From positions 124,001 through 188,000 of the forward strand of contig CALWXF010000001.1 in NCBI GenBank assembly GCA_944385445.1: a stretch of 64,000 nucleotides of DNA. Direction: 5' to 3'. Made by a program: the position numbers and the translations under genes. This document shows, piece after piece, positions 61,442 to 64,000 of this stretch. The stretch is from an uncultured Oscillospiraceae bacterium. GTDB lineage: Bacteria > Bacillota > Clostridia > Oscillospirales > Oscillospiraceae. The first letter of the stretch is position 1. Each line of letters begins with the position of its first letter. The notes under the pieces are model-generated. The model had not been told where the DNA came from and did no database searches. It was given only the letters and a program-made list of their open reading frames with translations.

Positions 61442-64000
61442 TTACAAATTCTCGTTTTTCAGTGCCTCCACCAGCTGCTGTTTGCCCACCTTTCTGGCGG
61501 CGTAGGCCATGGTGGCAAACACCACCAGGAACACGCTCAGGCAGGCGATGCCCAGGGGAATCCAGGGCACCTGGAAGGGGAGGGGGTAGCCCTCTGAAAT
61601 GGCGTCGTAGATGAGATAGCTGAGGAAAATGGACACGGGAATGCCAAACAGCAGGGCCCGGGTGCCGTAGAGGATGCACTCAAAGCCCAGCATTTTCCGC
61701 ATCTCCCGCCTTGTCATGCCCACCGACTGGAGCATGGCAAAGTCCCGGGCGCGGAGGATGACGTTGGTGGAGATGGTGTTGAACACGTTGGTCATGGCCA
61801 CCAGGGAGATCAGGGCGATGAAGCCGTAGGAGAACACGTTGATGATGGTGGTCATATTCCGGTTAGACTCCTGGGAGGCGGCGTAGTTGCGCAGTCCACG
61901 GGTGCCGAGGTTATGAGCGGACAGCCAAGTCTGGATATCCTCTTCCGCCTGTTGGTAGTCTGAGGCCAGCATATAGGAGTAGTAGCTTCCTGCTGAGGGG
62001 TCCAGGGGAAACGCCTCCAGCTGGGACAGGGGGTAGAGTACCGTCACATTTCCCCCGTTGGAGAGAAAATAGGGCCAGGTCTGCTGCACGGAGGACACAG
62101 ACAAGGAAATGGGGCTGGAGACCTGATCCAGGGGATAGAACGTGGAAGTCCCGGTGTCCACATCATCATAGCGTACTTGAGTGGTCCCGTCGTCCCCTTC
62201 CACCACGCCAGCACAGTACTGGCTGGCCTTTTCCTCCAGGGTTAGCCCGGTCAGAGACAGAGAGCCCGTCCCCAACTGATTCAGGTGCACGAACTTCTCC
62301 TGTTGATAGTCAAATTGGGTGATGCCGTCGAAGGCGATGCCGGCGGTGGAGGTGGGGGCCAGCTTCCGCCCTGCACACAGGGCCCGATAGGTGTCGTCGT
62401 CCACGAAACTCAGGGTGAAGGGCTGATATACCGTCTCATTCACAGGGGTGGACAGGTTCCTCATGTCCTGGCTCAGATCTTCCGGGCGGTAGGCGCCCAC
62501 AAGAGAAAACTCCACCACCAGAGCTGCATTGTCTACGGTGCTGAGATCCCGAAGCTGCTGATTGAGTTGCTGTGGGGTGACATCCAGCTGCGAGGGGGTG
62601 AAGGACAGCCGAAGGTCATAGGTGTCCCCGCCAAAGGCCCCTCCTACCGATTGGGCCAGGGAGGAGGAGAAGGAGGAGGCGGAGACAAAGAGCACCACAC
62701 TGAGAAAGAGGCTGAACACCGTAGTGCGGTACTTCTTGGCGCTGCGCTTGTAGTACTTGACGCCTAAGACTCCGGGCAGGCCGAAGAGTTTCCGGGTCAG
62801 GAGAGAGGGGCGCACCAGCTTTTTGGTGGAGTGGATGTCCTGGGACTGACGGATGGCCTCCATGGCGGACACTTTTGTGGCCCGGCGGGAGGGAATCCAG
62901 GCGGAGAGGAGCACCGTCACCACACCCAGCACCACCGCAATGAGCACACCCATCCAGGACACATGAAGCCCCATGGGAACGGTAAATTCACTGCGAAGGG
63001 TGGCAAAAAGACCGCCTAAAATGCGCAGGGTGATGCCAATGCCCAGAATGCCGGACAGGACCCCCAGGGGGACGCCAATGGCGCTGAGGACCAGGGCCTC
63101 AAAGCGTACCATTTTCCGCATCTGTTTTTTTGTGGCCCCCAGGGAGGAGAGCAGCCCAAACTGCCGGGTACGTTCCGCCACCGAAATGGCAAAGGCGTTG
63201 TAGATGAGCACCACCGAGGCGGCAATGATGAGGACAAGGACAATGGCGGCCAGGCGGTAGATGACGGCGTAGAAGTTGCCGTATTGAGAGACACCGGCAT
63301 ACATCAGCACATTGCCGTTGTCCTGCTCCAGATGGTGGGCTTGCCGGAAGTCATAGGCCTGGCTCATCTTCTCCATAGACAGGTATACGTCGCACACCGT
63401 ATCACCTGTTAAAGTTGGGTCAGCGGCAGTGAAGACGGTATATCCCGGGGCAAAGTAGTCCTCCATGTCCCAACGCTGGCAGATGCCCACCACAGTAAAG
63501 GTACGGGCTTGGGTGTTTTCCAGTGTCTCGGCGATTTCCGGGCTGTAGGGGTTGCTCTGGTCCAGGACGAAGCCGTCGGACATACGTTCCCCCAATTCCA
63601 GGGTGAGGGTGTCTCCCACCTGATAGTGCTGGGAGGTGTTGTCCAAAAAGTGCTGGGGCAGCACGATTTCATCGGGAGAGGTGGGCATGCGGCCCTGGGT
63701 GAGGTGGATGGGGAGCAGATCAGCCCCGGTATCTGACAGGCCCAGCACATAGAAATAGGGTTTGTACTCGTTGAGACTGCCCTCTGCCTTGGCGTAGCCC
63801 AGGTGCTGCAAGTAGACGGATTCTTTCACCCCCTGGGCTTGGGACAACTCCTGATATTGGGCATAGGTGGTGTTCTCCTGGCCCACATGCCAACTGCCCG
63901 AGGTGTATACCTCCTGATCAAACAAATACCGTTGGAAGCTGGTGGCGAAGGTGGTCACGGCGCACAACATGGCAGTGGACAGAATGATGCCGATGATGGT
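61442..64000 (-). CDS. FtsX-family ABC transporter permease (5' partial)
   Basis: 852 residues to the window edge; the N-terminus is missing. Two FtsX units are seen. In the first, an extracytoplasmic MacB-like domain precedes membrane spans with AERTRQFGLLSSLGATKKQMRKMV near 290. The second, after AKKYRTTVFSLFLSVVLFV, has another large outer domain and ends in spans with RARDFAMLQSVGMTRREMRKML. This is the duplicated form used in export or bacteriocin-resistance systems rather than cell division. Its ATPase probably lies upstream, outside the window. The substrate is unknown. Confidence 0.88.
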   Translation of the reverse strand, partial: TIIGIILSTAMLCAVTTFATSFQRYLFDQEVYTSGSWHVGQENTTYAQYQELSQAQGVKESVYLQHLGYAKAEGSLNEYKPYFYVLGLSDTGADLLPIHLTQGRMPTSPDEIVLPQHFLDNTSQHYQVGDTLTLELGERMSDGFVLDQSNPYSPEIAETLENTQARTFTVVGICQRWDMEDYFAPGYTVFTAADPTLTGDTVCDVYLSMEKMSQAYDFRQAHHLEQDNGNVLMYAGVSQYGNFYAVIYRLAAIVLVLIIAASVVLIYNAFAISVAERTRQFGLLSSLGATKKQMRKMVRFEALVLSAIGVPLGVLSGILGIGITLRILGGLFATLRSEFTVPMGLHVSWMGVLIAVVLGVVTVLLSAWIPSRRATKVSAMEAIRQSQDIHSTKKLVRPSLLTRKLFGLPGVLGVKYYKRSAKKYRTTVFSLFLSVVLFVSASSFSSSLAQSVGGAFGGDTYDLRLSFTPSQLDVTPQQLNQQLRDLSTVDNAALVVEFSLVGAYRPEDLSQDMRNLSTPVNETVYQPFTLSFVDDDTYRALCAGRKLAPTSTAGIAFDGITQFDYQQEKFVHLNQLGTGSLSLTGLTLEEKASQYCAGVVEGDDGTTQVRYDDVDTGTSTFYPLDQVSSPISLSVSSVQQTWPYFLSNGGNVTVLYPLSQLEAFPLDPSAGSYYSYMLASDYQQAEEDIQTWLSAHNLGTRGLRNYAASQESNRNMTTIINVFSYGFIALISLVAMTNVFNTISTNVILRARDFAMLQSVGMTRREMRKMLGFECILYGTRALLFGIPVSIFLSYLIYDAISEGYPLPFQVPWIPLGIACLSVFLVVFATMAYAARKVGKQQLVEALKNENL

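Overview
The window is GC-rich, densely coded chromosomal DNA of an anaerobic, spore-former-type Firmicute. The best guess is a gut Clostridia member of the Oscillospiraceae (Flavonifractor / Pseudoflavonifractor / Lawsonibacter-like). Pointers are pyruvate:ferredoxin oxidoreductase, RNase J, a VanW-type envelope protein, the ACT/UPF0210 pair, a split LysO-type exporter, strong AGGAGG ribosome sites, sigma-A type promoters and no outer-membrane genes. The genus is inference; no rRNA is present to settle it.

Layout. 1-6.8 kb: end of alaS, a HIT protein, a possible structured RNA, the serine genes serC-serA, a phosphopantetheinyl transferase, a lipid glycosyltransferase with a YbhN-like membrane protein, and secG. 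6.8-9.8 kb: an XRE regulator divergent from a SLOG-domain gene over a perfect 34-bp palindrome, a block of nested repeats, and a membrane-bound XRE regulator. 9.8-20.5 kb: glgA with an unusual acidic repeat extension, a YifB/ComM ATPase, nifJ, comFC and RNase J behind a long leader. 20.6-35.8 kb: a secreted repeat protein, mtaB, yfbR, ACT plus UPF0210, a FUSC protein, DUF2461, VanW, an XpaC-like protein, a lysophospholipase-like hydrolase, two LysO halves and a HAD phosphatase. 36.4-43.6 kb: HAD phosphatase and pcrA, then the comEC-holA-rnmV operon.

43.6-45.1 kb is a scar: remnants of an integrative element (DNA-methylase start, a small helix protein, an ArdA-like tail) abut the 3' third of an ABC ATPase. 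45.2-51.8 kb is a sugar module: GH4 6-phospho-alpha-glucosidase, PTS EIIBC, two overlapping RpiR regulators, an AEC transporter and a GNAT acetyltransferase. 52.0-52.7 kb is a five-tRNA cluster (Gly, Arg, His, Gln, Lys) with an att-like duplication of the tRNA-Arg end. Then come pyrB with a PyrI-like zinc tail, a CmpB-family membrane protein, and the whole phosphate regulon pstSCAB-phoU plus a PhoP/PhoR pair behind Pho-box-like repeats. The window ends inside an FtsX-type permease.

The most unusual content is two families of non-coding repeats, three copies each. The short one (about 125-155 bp, at 175, 3473 and 8008) and the long one (about 530 bp, at 7705, 35836 and 60850) both keep hairpins whose stems change sequence in a compensating way between copies. 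The copy at 7705-8622 is split by a copy of the short family. The long family is my main candidate for an undescribed structured RNA or mobile DNA element.
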